From: DRQF01 sp964559135
GTDB lineage: Bacteria > Planctomycetota > GCA-002687715 > DRQF01
Reading direction: 5' to 3'
DNA length: 42,116 nt
NCBI GenBank assembly: GCA_964559135.1
Contig: CAZLGG010000026.1
Location: 1 to 42,116 of the forward strand
The notes beneath the pieces were generated by a model, which saw only the letters and a program-made list of their open reading frames with translations, did no database searches and was not told the DNA's origin. This document shows, piece by piece, positions 24,081-32,715 of this stretch. How positions within the stretch are numbered: the first letter of the stretch is position 1; each line of letters starts with the position of its first letter. Position numbers and translations under genes: made by a program.

Positions 24081-25940
24081 ATGAAGCACCCTATCATCAC
24101 TCTCGCGTGCCTTCTTCTTGGGGCCGTTCTGGTCATGGGGGATGTCGCGACGGCTCAACGGGGCAGGGTGGGGCGTTCCAGCAGCGCCGGGCGCTCCGGA
24201 GGTCTCAGCCGGTCCGGCGGGTTCAGCCGTTCTCGAGGGGGGGCCCGCCCCTCCATCGGCCGTTCCCGGTCGTTCGGGGGCCGCTCTCGGCCGTCGATCG
24301 GTCGCTCGCGTTCGTCCGGGGGGCGGTTTCGGCCTTCGTTCGGCCGTTCTCGTTCCTCTCTGGGGCGTTCGGGTTCCACGCGATCCTTGGGCAGGTCGCG
24401 GTCTTCAAGATTCAATTCCGGGAGTCTCGGCCGGTCCTTCGGGCGTGGCTCCTCCGGGTTCGCCCCTCGGTCGAGTCGCTCCGGAAGCTCGAGAGGTTTC
24501 GGAGGCGCGTCGTCGGGAAGCCGTCGCCCGGCGCCGTTCGGCACGAGCCGGAGCCCGCGCCTGTATCGGGGCCGTTATTCTCCTTCCATCTCCAGAAATC
24601 CCTCGGTGCGCTCGGGGCGAAATCCTTCGCTGTCGCGATCCCGTTCCACGGGACGACGGGGGGCCTCGTCGATCGCTCGCGGGGGCTTGGGGCGTGACCG
24701 TCTCGGATCTCCCTCTCCGGACCGCATCGCCGCGCCCAGGCGCTCGCGCGGCTTCGAAGGGTTCTCGGTCAGTGGTCGCAAGGCGGCCCGTCCCGAGAGT
24801 TATCGGAAGGATCTCGCCCGCCGGGTGGGCGGCTCGGCGGGAAAGCGGTTCGAGAAGGGCGGCGCGCTCGGTGACGGCGCGTCCGGCATTCCAGGCAACG
24901 GGAACAAGGGCCGGGGAATTCCGGGACTCGGCAACGAAGGTCGGGGTAAGCCCGGCGCCGGCAAGCCGGGCACGGTCAAGCCGGGCACGGGCAAGCCCGG
25001 GGCGGGGCGCCCCGGCGGCAAGGTCGGCCACGTGAGCGGCGGTGCGATCGACCACAACACCAAGGTCAACGTGAACATCTTCGTCGGGAACTACGGCTAT
25101 GGATTCGGATACTACCACGGCGGGTTTCATCGCCGTTGGTGGGGTCACTTCGGGGTCTACTTCGGCGCCTACCCCTACTGGTTCTGGCATGCGTGGTGGT
25201 ACCCCTATTGGGGCTACGCCTACTACCCCTACTATTGGTCCTACCTCTACTATCCGACCTACCGCGTCGTGTCGACCTACGTGTATGAAGAGCCCTACTA
25301 CACGACGTCGGGGTACTACGCCGGCGCCGGGTTCGATGACGACCCTTACTACGACGAGGAGGGATCGACCTACTCCGGTGCGGGTGTCTCCCGCGCCGAG
25401 GAAGCACCGCCTCCGCGCCGCCCCGCGGCCACGGATCATGTCTTCGCCCAACCCTTCGTCAAGGGCGTCGACGCCGGTGCAACCGCGGCCGACGCCATCC
25501 AGTTCGGGAATCGAGCGATGGGGCGTAAGGAGTTCCGATTAGCCGCCGAGGCCTACCGACAGGCCTTTCACCTGGACGGCGGCCACGACGCCCTGCGTCG
25601 CATGTCGATCGCCCTTTTTGCCGCGAACGATCCTCCTCTGGCCTCCGCCGCCATGGTTCTGGGTATCGCGGGGGCGAGGAAGGGGATGCTCGACTTTGCG
25701 GTCTTGATCGATGAGCTTCTTCCCAAGGGAACGTTTTCCAAGAGTCTCGCGGCACTCGAGCGGTACCTGGTCGACGAGCCCAACGATGAGGCCTCCAACC
25801 TTCTGCTGGGCGCCCTCTACGTGGTTTCGGGGCGCGAGTACGCGGGCTACATCGTTCTCACTCGACTGAAGGCGGCCGGATACGAACCTTCGACGGTGGA
25901 TCTGTTCATCGATCAGGCGCGCACGGGTCTCATGAAATGA
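24081..25940 (+). CDS. Exported Ser/Arg/Gly-rich, Pro-Gly-rich and Tyr/Trp-rich protein
   Basis: From ATG 24081 (GGAGGA six bases upstream) the product has 619 residues with a signal peptide (IITLACLLLGAVLVMGDVATAQ). Regions in order: 27-250, tandem Ser-Arg-Gly repeats such as PSIGRSRSFGGRSR; 270-320, Gly-Pro-rich repeats (GIPGLGNEGRGKPGAGKPG and KPGTGKPG); 335-415, an extremely aromatic stretch (GYGFGYYHGG, FHRRWWGHFGVYFGAYPYWF, YYPYYWSYLYYPTY); 415-470, acidic linker; 470-619, an ordinary helical domain like TPR (FGNRAMGRKEFRLAAEAYRQ and ALERYLVDEPNDEASNLLLG). The first part is strongly basic and disordered. A surface or matrix protein is likely; RNA binding by the SR-like part would need it to be cytosolic. 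An in-frame ATG at 23991 would bury the signal peptide. Confidence 0.8.
   Translation: MKHPIITLACLLLGAVLVMGDVATAQRGRVGRSSSAGRSGGLSRSGGFSRSRGGARPSIGRSRSFGGRSRPSIGRSRSSGGRFRPSFGRSRSSLGRSGSTRSLGRSRSSRFNSGSLGRSFGRGSSGFAPRSSRSGSSRGFGGASSGSRRPAPFGTSRSPRLYRGRYSPSISRNPSVRSGRNPSLSRSRSTGRRGASSIARGGLGRDRLGSPSPDRIAAPRRSRGFEGFSVSGRKAARPESYRKDLARRVGGSAGKRFEKGGALGDGASGIPGNGNKGRGIPGLGNEGRGKPGAGKPGTVKPGTGKPGAGRPGGKVGHVSGGAIDHNTKVNVNIFVGNYGYGFGYYHGGFHRRWWGHFGVYFGAYPYWFWHAWWYPYWGYAYYPYYWSYLYYPTYRVVSTYVYEEPYYTTSGYYAGAGFDDDPYYDEEGSTYSGAGVSRAEEAPPPRRPAATDHVFAQPFVKGVDAGATAADAIQFGNRAMGRKEFRLAAEAYRQAFHLDGGHDALRRMSIALFAANDPPLASAAMVLGIAGARKGMLDFAVLIDELLPKGTFSKSLAALERYLVDEPNDEASNLLLGALYVVSGREYAGYIVLTRLKAAGYEPSTVDLFIDQARTGLMK
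24160..24600 (+). repeat. Coding tandem repeats (Ser-Arg-Gly units)
   Basis: The DNA repeats imperfect units around CCGTTC/CGCTC-type Ser-Arg codons, giving protein units near PSIGRSRSxGGRxR about 13 residues long. Because of the bias, several long open frames occur on both strands here; they have no ribosome sites or recognisable products. Confidence 0.6.
24940..25020 (+). repeat. Coding short tandem repeats (Gly-Lys-Pro-Gly units)
   Basis: Five-residue units GKPGA/T, encoded by repeats of GGCAAGCCGGGCACGG-like sequence, occur about five times in tandem. Such runs can vary in copy number. Confidence 0.6.
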
Positions 25941-25951
25941 GAGGAAAGTGG

Positions 25952-25975
25952 CCCCGGCCCTCCGGGGGGCCGGGG
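25952..25975. terminator. GC-rich hairpin between convergent genes
   Basis: CCCCGGCCC (25952-25960) pairs perfectly with GGGCCGGGG (25967-25975) around TCCGGG, 11 bases after the plus-strand stop and 11 bases before the minus-strand stop. The following TTCATCCCTTTC is only mildly T-rich. A bidirectional terminator is the simplest reading. Confidence 0.65.
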
Positions 25976-25986
25976 TTCATCCCTTT

Positions 25987-27783
25987 CTACCGGCCCGACA
26001 TCCATCCGTCACGGATTCTCAGCTGCCGAGGCGTCGCCCCCTTCATGGGGCGGATCGTCACCCGGATTCTCCCCGGTGCGAGCGACACGTCGACGTCTTG
26101 AACTTTCTTTCTTCCCTGGAGCGACAGGGTCACGGTGTCCCCAGGCTGGTGACCCGCGAGCAGTGCGGAGAGGTCGTAGTCCTTGTTTCCATCGATGGCG
26201 AGGATGAGATCGCCTCGTTGGATGCCCTTTTCGCGCAGCCCCGCGTTGACGAAGCGCACCTGAAGGCGACCCTTGTCATCCTGCCTGTGAACGAATGGCA
26301 GCGCCGTCGGCATCTCGACCTTTGTGAATTCGAGGCCCGCATAGGAGAGGATCTCCGCAATGGGCGGGTCGACCGTGCCCCGGACGTGGCGCGCGAAGAA
26401 TTCCGAGAAATCATAGTTGCTGACGGCCGTGCAGGCCCTCTCGATGTCGCCTTCCTCGAAACCGATCCATCGCTCCGCAAACCACCGATTGAGGAACCTC
26501 ATGACGTCGTCCAGTGATTTCTTGTTGTCGGTCTTCTCGCGAATCATGAGGTCGATCAGGAACCCCAGGTACTCACCCTTGCCGTAGTAGTCGACCCGAC
26601 GGCCCTCGGGTTCGTTCGTGTAACGGTGCCAGACGTTTCGGCTGGCCCAGTAGACGGAATGCTCATGACTTCGGGGCTTCGAAAGCTCGCGTGACATCTT
26701 CGAGGACATGCTCTGCAGATACGCGTCGATGTCGTTGATGCCCGCGCGCAGCATGGAAAGGTCGCCGTAGTACGAAGTCCATCCCTCTGATACCCACAGG
26801 TTTCCCGTGTAGTTCTCGTGCTCGTACTCGAACGGCCCGAGAGCCTTCGGGCGAATGCGTTTGACGTTCCAGGTGTGGAAGAACTCGTGAGCCGTGATGC
26901 TTGCAATCGCGTTCGGGTCTTTCTTCAGAGCCGGACCGGAAAGGCCGATGCTCGTGGAGTTGAGGTGCTCCAGTCCGCCGCCGCCACCGCCGCCCGTGAC
27001 CGTGAAGAGGAAGAAGTACTTGAAGAACGGATAGCTTCCGAAAACTCCTCCTTCGGTTTCGACGATGCGGCGCACGACGTCCGTGCACGCGTCCAGGTCG
27101 AAGTCGTACTTGCCGGTGAGGTCGAAGTAGACGCAGGCGAAGGGAGTCGCGCCCACCCGGAATTCCTTGGTTCGGAAGTGGCCGAGCAGGGTGGGACAGT
27201 CGATGAACGTGTCATAGTCCCGAGCGGTTCGAACCAGTCCGTTCTCGGTGGGGGTCATTCCATTAGAGAAGAAACATCCCTCGGGGAGTTCATAGGTACA
27301 CGTGACCGGCCTGTCCTTGTGGCCGACGACGTACATGTAGGTGACCGGTCCCTGAAGATGAAGGCCTTCGGGTTTGTCGGTCGGTTGGCCGGGCATGAAG
27401 CGTCGGCGGCCCGGGGGAACGACGTAGCGAACACGAACGTCCTCGACGTCCCTCGTCGGAATGGACCATGTGGCGTGATCGATGCGGAGTGCGTCGAGAG
27501 TGGCCCCGGTCTCCGCGTTGACGGCTTCGAAGTCCTTCACATTCTTCCCGGCGTTGTGGAGACGATAGGCTCCAGGCGACCAGTTGGGCATGGCGACACG
27601 GAGGTGATCCGTGTGCACGCGCTTCACGTGCATCGTGACTTCCAAGGATCGGAGGTCCGGGAGGACCTTCACCGTGTAGTCGATCACCGGAAGGATGAGA
27701 TCGTCCTTGTTTTGTTGAGCGGCTGCGAAGTCGAGGCTGGACACCAGCACGAGGGCGCAGAGACAGCGGATCGCGGGTTTCAT
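25987..27783 (-). CDS. M61-family glycyl aminopeptidase with PDZ domain
   Basis: M61 enzymes are zinc aminopeptidases. Translation from ATG 27783 gives 598 residues with a signal peptide (AIRCLCALVLVSSLDFAAAQ), so the protein is exported. The N-terminal beta domain (about 30-190) is followed by the GGGGGGGLEHLNSTSIG block and the zinc motif HEFFHTWNVKRIRP (His299, Glu300, His303), with the downstream ligand region NLWVSEGWTSYYGDLSMLRA. The C-terminal PDZ domain holds GLREKGIQRGDLILAIDGNK and LLAGHQPGDTVTLSLQGRK. The motif is complete, so it is likely active. A start at 27870 would place the signal peptide internally. GGAGAAT lies upstream of the ATG. It is 112 bases after the large lipoprotein gene on the same strand. 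Confidence 0.93.
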   Translation of the reverse strand: MKPAIRCLCALVLVSSLDFAAAQQNKDDLILPVIDYTVKVLPDLRSLEVTMHVKRVHTDHLRVAMPNWSPGAYRLHNAGKNVKDFEAVNAETGATLDALRIDHATWSIPTRDVEDVRVRYVVPPGRRRFMPGQPTDKPEGLHLQGPVTYMYVVGHKDRPVTCTYELPEGCFFSNGMTPTENGLVRTARDYDTFIDCPTLLGHFRTKEFRVGATPFACVYFDLTGKYDFDLDACTDVVRRIVETEGGVFGSYPFFKYFFLFTVTGGGGGGGLEHLNSTSIGLSGPALKKDPNAIASITAHEFFHTWNVKRIRPKALGPFEYEHENYTGNLWVSEGWTSYYGDLSMLRAGINDIDAYLQSMSSKMSRELSKPRSHEHSVYWASRNVWHRYTNEPEGRRVDYYGKGEYLGFLIDLMIREKTDNKKSLDDVMRFLNRWFAERWIGFEEGDIERACTAVSNYDFSEFFARHVRGTVDPPIAEILSYAGLEFTKVEMPTALPFVHRQDDKGRLQVRFVNAGLREKGIQRGDLILAIDGNKDYDLSALLAGHQPGDTVTLSLQGRKKVQDVDVSLAPGRIRVTIRPMKGATPRQLRIRDGWMSGR

Positions 27784-27895
27784 GGGCGGGATTCTCCAAT
27801 CAGGCACCGAAGGAGCTGACGGTTCGCTTGGTGCGGTCTTTCGGCTGCGCCCTTTCTCTCGATATCCCAAGGGACGGGAGCGACGCCCTTCGGTC

Positions 27896-30800
27896 TCAGC
27901 GTCTCCGCGGAAACGTGGGGGCGATGGAGCGCGTTTGCCACACCTTCATCCAGGGGGCGGTCTCGAGAGGATGTTTGGGGGGGTAGTCTCCCATGCGGTG
28001 GTAGGGGAGAGGCGCCACGGTATCCGGGGCTGCGGTGAGGGGATCCATGTCCTTGCACCAGCCATCCGTCAAGAGGAAATAGGTCCGCCGAACTCCCGGA
28101 GAAATGGGGGGAAGACGTCGCGATTGGACTTCGAGAACGATCTCCTCCCCGTGATTCATCACGACGTAGCGATCGTCGGCTTCGCGGAGCAGCTCCCGGA
28201 CGTCTCCGTAGCCGGTGTATCGCCCGCCCATTGTCTTCCAGGAGAGTTGGGGGAGGATGTCGTCGTAGTCGTAGACCTCCGGTTTTCTTCCTTCCGGAAG
28301 GACTTCCCGGGGATACCCCAAGAATCGCAGCTCTGCGCGGTCGAAGTCGAGTTGGGTGGATCGAACGAGGGCGCTCGGGTCCTCCCAGGCCAGTCTCACG
28401 CGATCGACGTGGACCTCCAGGTTGGTGCGCAGCCGGATCTGGTCGAAGTCCTCGGAGGCGAGGGCGGTCACGTCGAGCGCCATCGATCGTGTCATTCCAC
28501 CGGGATACCCGACGTTTTCGAGAACTGTTTCCCAATCTCCCCCGGGGGATGTCAAGCGATCGACGCTGAGCGCTTGGGCCTTCACGCCGGCTTGCCATGC
28601 CGCGAAGTTGATGTGGGAGTAGGGGTACTCGACCCAACCGTCGAGGACGAGCCAAAGCCGCGACCCGGAGTTCGGGCGAGCGGCAAGGATGGCCGCGCCG
28701 TCGAAGCGCAGAGCGATCTGCTGCTCTTCGGCCAGGTAGCCCAAGAAGCGTCGATCCACGTCCATGCCTTTCACGAAACGGCGATCCTCGTGGAGAACGT
28801 CCTCGAGAACGTCATGGCCCCTCGCATTGACGGCCCGGGTCGGCAAGAACGCTTTCCGCAGCGCGATGGGGCGGCCGGTCGGAAACGGCGCCGACGTGCC
28901 GAGTCGTTCGTCACAGAAGACCTCGACGTCCTCGGCATGGTCGACGGCGAGAAGCGTGAGTGCGTCGAGATAGGTGATCTCCTCCATCGGTTCCACGACT
29001 CGTAATTCGAGCAACCCCTCGCGAACGGGGAGGGAGCCGATCCTGACCGTCTCCGTCTCATCCGGCGGCGCGTAGGAGTCGGGGGCGACAAGGAAACCGA
29101 GACCCCCGACGCCCAGGAAATCCGTGACGAATTCGAATCCGGAGCCGTCGGCGCGCGCCTTGAAGAGGACGGGACAGGAGGAGGCCTTGCGATTGATCTC
29201 CTCGTAGACGTGGAGCTTGTCGGCCTCGAAGTCGATCTCGCTCTGGAGGACGAGGTCGGGCCAGAGGACGCGAATCGCGTCGGCGGCCGAGTTCTCGCCC
29301 AGTCCGACGTGGATGGGTGTCGCGACGGAGGTGTTCGGCCCAGCGACCGTCGACGATGAGGCATGGATCGCCCGATTGCCGGCCATGACCTCCACCGAAG
29401 CTCCCACACCGAACGTGTTGGACCACATCTCGGCGAGAGAGAGCTCGCGTTTGCCCTCGAGACCGAGTTCCAGCCAGTGGAATGGGCTCTTGCTCGTATT
29501 GATGAACTCGACCAGTCGGCCTGCCGCGTCGGCCGCGAGCAGGTCCAACAGCCCGTCTCCGTTGCGATCATGGATGGCGACGGCACGTGCGTGGAGGTTC
29601 TCGGCCAGGACGACCGGCTGGGCCCAAGCATCGTCGGCGTCCTGCCTCAGCACGAGCAGATTCCCGGTTGTGATGTCCGAGAGAACGAGGTCCGGGTCGC
29701 CGTCGTTGTCGAGATCTCCCGTCCAGATGAGAGAGGGCTGTCCGATCATGTCCGTGCGTCGCACGGCGGTGTTCGGGAAGCGATTCCACACCGCGACGGC
29801 CGAACTCGTCGTGGATCGACTCATGACGAGGTCGGGCGTCCCGTCCTGGTCGAGGTCCGTGACAAGTGTGCCGGAAGCGCCCCCGGCGTCATCCCATCCC
29901 AGGTCCGCCGGGGCTTCGTGATAGATCCACAACCGATCATTCAGGAGGAGACGGTCCTCGGCCCCGTCGTTTTGGAGCAAGACATCGACGTCTCCGTCAC
30001 CGTCGACGTCGAAGACCGCCAAGCCCACCGTATGCTCCGACTCGCCGCGCAATCCGGTTCGCTCGCCGATGTCGGAGAAAGCAGGCTCGTCCCCCGGCTT
30101 CCGGTTTTTGTCATAGATCGTCGGACGGTTGTTGTTGTAGAGGTAATTCGGCGCGCCCGGGAAGTCGGCGGGATACGAGAGGTCCTTGGCGGCCGATTCA
30201 CCGACTCCGGGAAGTGCGAGCTCGTTGGCAACGAGGATATCGAGGTCTCCGTCATGGTCGGCATCGGCGAATTGGGCGGATCGTGTGAGGGCATCGCCGC
30301 CTCCGTATTCCGACGTGAAGCGGAACACGCCTTTCCCGTCGTTGAGACCCAGGACGTTCGTACCCGCACCGTAGATGTACAGGTCGAGGTCGTGGTCATG
30401 GTCCACGTCTCCCATCACGGCGCCCAGAGCGATCAGATCCCCGCCGGCCGCGGCGAGGCCCGAAGATTCCGTGACGTCCGTCAATTCATTGCCCTGCGCA
30501 AAGAGGATGCGACCCGGACCGTGACCGTCGCTCAGAAACAGGTCCAGATCCCCGTCGCCGTCCAGGTCGCCCACGGCGATGCCGCCGGACAGTGCCGGAG
30601 CGACTTGGGTCATGAGGAATGCCCTCACCGCGTCACCCTTGGAACACTTCAGACCGCTGGGCCAGGCCCTGGCCGCAGAAGTTGCACTCAGCAGATCCCT
30701 GGACTGAAACGTCAACGCCACGGGGGGAGGCTCCGACTTCGGCTTCGAGCCGTCAAAGTGGTCCATGCGCCGTATCACTTCCGACAGACGACCCATTTGG

Positions 30801-31498
30801 TTGTAGACGACCGCGAAGGTCTTGCCCATGGCGGGCTTCGCGTTCTGATAGAGCGCGAAGACGCGGTTGGCCTTTCTGGCCTCCACCGGTTGCTTCAGTC
30901 GTCGCAGCGAGAGAGCCAAGGTGTTCCATGCGCCGATGAAGTGGGGCTCCAATTTGACCGCCGAGCGCAGCAACTTGACGGCCTCCTCGAGTTCGGGTGG
31001 CCTTTTTTCGAAGAGGACTTTCCCCAGTCGGTAGCAGCAGTCCGGATCCGTGGGCGCGAGTTCCCAGGCCCTTCGAAAGCTCTTTTCGACGAGACTCCTG
31101 TCCTCCCCGAGGTAATCGAACAGGATGCCCAGAGTGAAGTGCGCTCGCGCAAAGTTCGGATTCTCCCGGATCAGCTCCTCCAGCAGCGCACGGCACTGCG
31201 CGAGTTGCTTGGCGCGATCCGCGTCGCTCGTCGTCTGGCCATTGAGTAGCGCGACGGCCAGGTTGAATCGCGCGGTGACGGATTTCGGCGCACCGGCCTT
31301 CAGTCGAACGAAGAGGGGGAGAGCCTCTCCGACCTTCTGTTGGTCCATGTAGGAGACGGCGTGATTGTTCAGCGTCACGGCCTCCTCAAAGGTCAAGGGA
31401 CGCGGCGGCGCACTTCCCTTGGGGGCCGATTCCTTGGAGCAGCCGAAGAAAAGGAGTGCGGGGATCAGGAAAAAGCACGCGGATTGACGCAAGGCCAT
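27896..31498 (-). CDS. Large lipoprotein with TPR, FG-GAP/VCBS and UnbV-like regions
   Basis: The 1200-residue protein begins with a lipoprotein-type signal ending LLFFGCSK (Cys20). TPR-like helices occupy about 40-230 (RFNLAVALLNGQTTSDADRA; AHFTLGILFDYLGEDRSLVE). Then at least seven calcium-loop repeats follow: GDLDGDGDLDLFLSDG, GDVDHDHDLDLYIYG, ADADHDGDLDILVANE, FDVDGDGDVDVLLQND, TDLDQDGTPDLVMS, GDLDNDGDPDLVLSD and HDRNGDGLLDLLAADA, forming a beta propeller. A UnbV/ASPIC-like part follows (GVGASVEVMAGNRAIHASSS; DAIRVLWPDLVLQSEID), then about 400 residues I do not recognise. It probably sits in the outer membrane and binds a partner or polymer. GGAGG precedes the ATG, which abuts the nitrilase stop (TGAATG), so the two are co-transcribed. 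Confidence 0.9.
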   Translation of the reverse strand: MALRQSACFFLIPALLFFGCSKESAPKGSAPPRPLTFEEAVTLNNHAVSYMDQQKVGEALPLFVRLKAGAPKSVTARFNLAVALLNGQTTSDADRAKQLAQCRALLEELIRENPNFARAHFTLGILFDYLGEDRSLVEKSFRRAWELAPTDPDCCYRLGKVLFEKRPPELEEAVKLLRSAVKLEPHFIGAWNTLALSLRRLKQPVEARKANRVFALYQNAKPAMGKTFAVVYNQMGRLSEVIRRMDHFDGSKPKSEPPPVALTFQSRDLLSATSAARAWPSGLKCSKGDAVRAFLMTQVAPALSGGIAVGDLDGDGDLDLFLSDGHGPGRILFAQGNELTDVTESSGLAAAGGDLIALGAVMGDVDHDHDLDLYIYGAGTNVLGLNDGKGVFRFTSEYGGGDALTRSAQFADADHDGDLDILVANELALPGVGESAAKDLSYPADFPGAPNYLYNNNRPTIYDKNRKPGDEPAFSDIGERTGLRGESEHTVGLAVFDVDGDGDVDVLLQNDGAEDRLLLNDRLWIYHEAPADLGWDDAGGASGTLVTDLDQDGTPDLVMSRSTTSSAVAVWNRFPNTAVRRTDMIGQPSLIWTGDLDNDGDPDLVLSDITTGNLLVLRQDADDAWAQPVVLAENLHARAVAIHDRNGDGLLDLLAADAAGRLVEFINTSKSPFHWLELGLEGKRELSLAEMWSNTFGVGASVEVMAGNRAIHASSSTVAGPNTSVATPIHVGLGENSAADAIRVLWPDLVLQSEIDFEADKLHVYEEINRKASSCPVLFKARADGSGFEFVTDFLGVGGLGFLVAPDSYAPPDETETVRIGSLPVREGLLELRVVEPMEEITYLDALTLLAVDHAEDVEVFCDERLGTSAPFPTGRPIALRKAFLPTRAVNARGHDVLEDVLHEDRRFVKGMDVDRRFLGYLAEEQQIALRFDGAAILAARPNSGSRLWLVLDGWVEYPYSHINFAAWQAGVKAQALSVDRLTSPGGDWETVLENVGYPGGMTRSMALDVTALASEDFDQIRLRTNLEVHVDRVRLAWEDPSALVRSTQLDFDRAELRFLGYPREVLPEGRKPEVYDYDDILPQLSWKTMGGRYTGYGDVRELLREADDRYVVMNHGEEIVLEVQSRRLPPISPGVRRTYFLLTDGWCKDMDPLTAAPDTVAPLPYHRMGDYPPKHPLETAPWMKVWQTRSIAPTFPRRR

Positions 31499-32515
31499 TC
31501 AGTCCTCCTTTCGACGAGGATTCATTCGCCGTCGGGTTTCTTCGATCAGTTGATTCAGGCCGTCGACGGTGCGATTCTCCGGCGCCGCCGCTCGTGGGAA
31601 GATCGATTCACGTTGCCGAGCGTAGAGTTCAGTTCTGAGGTGAGAGACCATCATGTGTCCTCGTCGCCTTTCTCGTTCTTCTCTCAACCAGCCGATGTGG
31701 ACCGGCGCCACGACGATGCGCTCCCCGGGCCCGGGAGAGGCCTCCGTCAGGAGCCTACCGTCGAAGTCGACCGCCTGGGACCCGCCCGGCCACGAAAACG
31801 GGGGATAGTGACTTCCCGTCGCCCCCTGATTGCACGCCAGTACGTAGCACGTGTTCTCGATGGCCCTCGCCCGATTGATGACCGTCCACCAATCCATGGG
31901 CGCGGTGGCGCCCCAAGGGTCCATGTAGGCGCTGATGCGGATCATCACTTCACATCCCCGAAGCCCGAGTTCGCGACAGACCTCCGGAAAGAGCCAGTCA
32001 TAGCAGGTCGCCACGCCGAGACGGCCGAGAGACGTTTCCACCACGGGAAACGGATCGTCGGGATAGTCCTCGATGTCGTGGGGACTGGCATGGACCTCCC
32101 AGGGGATCCAGGGGTTCGTCTTCCGGTAGCGCGACAGAATCCGGCCTTCATCGGAGATGAGGAGCGTGGTGTTGAAAAGACAGTCCGGATGATCAGGATC
32201 GCTCTCGATGAAGCTCCCGGTCTGCACGAAACATCCGAGTTCCTTGGCCTTCGCCATGATCCTCGCCACGTGTTCATTCTCGACGGGGACCGCGAGATGT
32301 CGGCGCAATTCCTCGACGGTGCCGTAGATGGGGGCGGAGAGACCGAATTCTGGGAAGACGACGAGGCGCACGTCGTGAAACGGGGCATATCCGGTGACGG
32401 CCCGTTCCATCATTTCGACCGCCTTGTCGGTGTTGCGCCGCATGTCGCTCCGTCGGGCCGGATTCGGCTGATCCACCTGACAGAGCGCGGCATACCAGAG
32501 ATTGTGGATCTTCAA
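31499..32515 (-). CDS. Carbon-nitrogen hydrolase (nitrilase superfamily amidase)
   Basis: Nitrilase-superfamily enzymes cleave non-peptide C-N bonds with a Glu-Lys-Cys triad. The 338-residue product has all three: Glu56 in VVFPEFG, Lys132 in SRYRKTNPWIPWE and Cys171 in LGVATCYDWLFPEV, plus IRISAYMDPWG and NRARAIENTCYVLACNQGA. The presence of a Cys and the sequence around it resemble amidases or formamidases more than nitrile-hydrolysing nitrilases, but the substrate is unknown. The start is TTG at 32515 with GGGAG upstream; no in-frame ATG lies near it. There is no signal peptide, so the protein is cytosolic although the downstream gene encodes a lipoprotein. It diverges from the P5C dehydrogenase gene across a 200-base gap; an ammonia-releasing amidase beside amino-acid catabolism is suggestive. 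Confidence 0.9.
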   Translation of the reverse strand: MKIHNLWYAALCQVDQPNPARRSDMRRNTDKAVEMMERAVTGYAPFHDVRLVVFPEFGLSAPIYGTVEELRRHLAVPVENEHVARIMAKAKELGCFVQTGSFIESDPDHPDCLFNTTLLISDEGRILSRYRKTNPWIPWEVHASPHDIEDYPDDPFPVVETSLGRLGVATCYDWLFPEVCRELGLRGCEVMIRISAYMDPWGATAPMDWWTVINRARAIENTCYVLACNQGATGSHYPPFSWPGGSQAVDFDGRLLTEASPGPGERIVVAPVHIGWLREERERRRGHMMVSHLRTELYARQRESIFPRAAAPENRTVDGLNQLIEETRRRMNPRRKED

Positions 32516-32554
32516 TGGTGAACTCCCTGAAACCGAGAAGGGGCGGACCGACGT

Positions 32555-32582
32555 TTTTCACCGGCCCGGGGCATGATACAAC
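32555..32582 (+). promoter_or_regulatory. Possible sigma-70-type promoter for the P5C dehydrogenase gene
   Basis: TTTTCA (32555-32560) and TGATACAAC with TACAAC (32577-32582) are separated by 16 bases; the TG before the -10 gives an extended -10. The predicted leader is about 125 bases. Each box matches consensus at four of six bases. Confidence 0.4.
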
Positions 32583-32715
32583 GGTCCATCGAGGGGCGAG
32601 AGATACCCGCTGCGAAGGGTTTTGGTCTCGCGCTCCACGGACCCGAATCGCAACTCCCCGTCGATGGATGTCGACGGCTTCATCCGCCAACAGCTTCACC
32701 GGAGTGGAGGACGCC

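Noticed and set aside
24405..25451. Long minus-strand frame in the low-complexity gene
   Set aside because: Repetitive, GC-biased codons open several frames at once; only the plus frame has a signal peptide and ribosome site.
29363..31249. Long plus-strand open frame opposite the large lipoprotein gene
   Set aside because: It lacks a ribosome site and motifs; the minus strand encodes clear calcium-loop repeats in the same bases.
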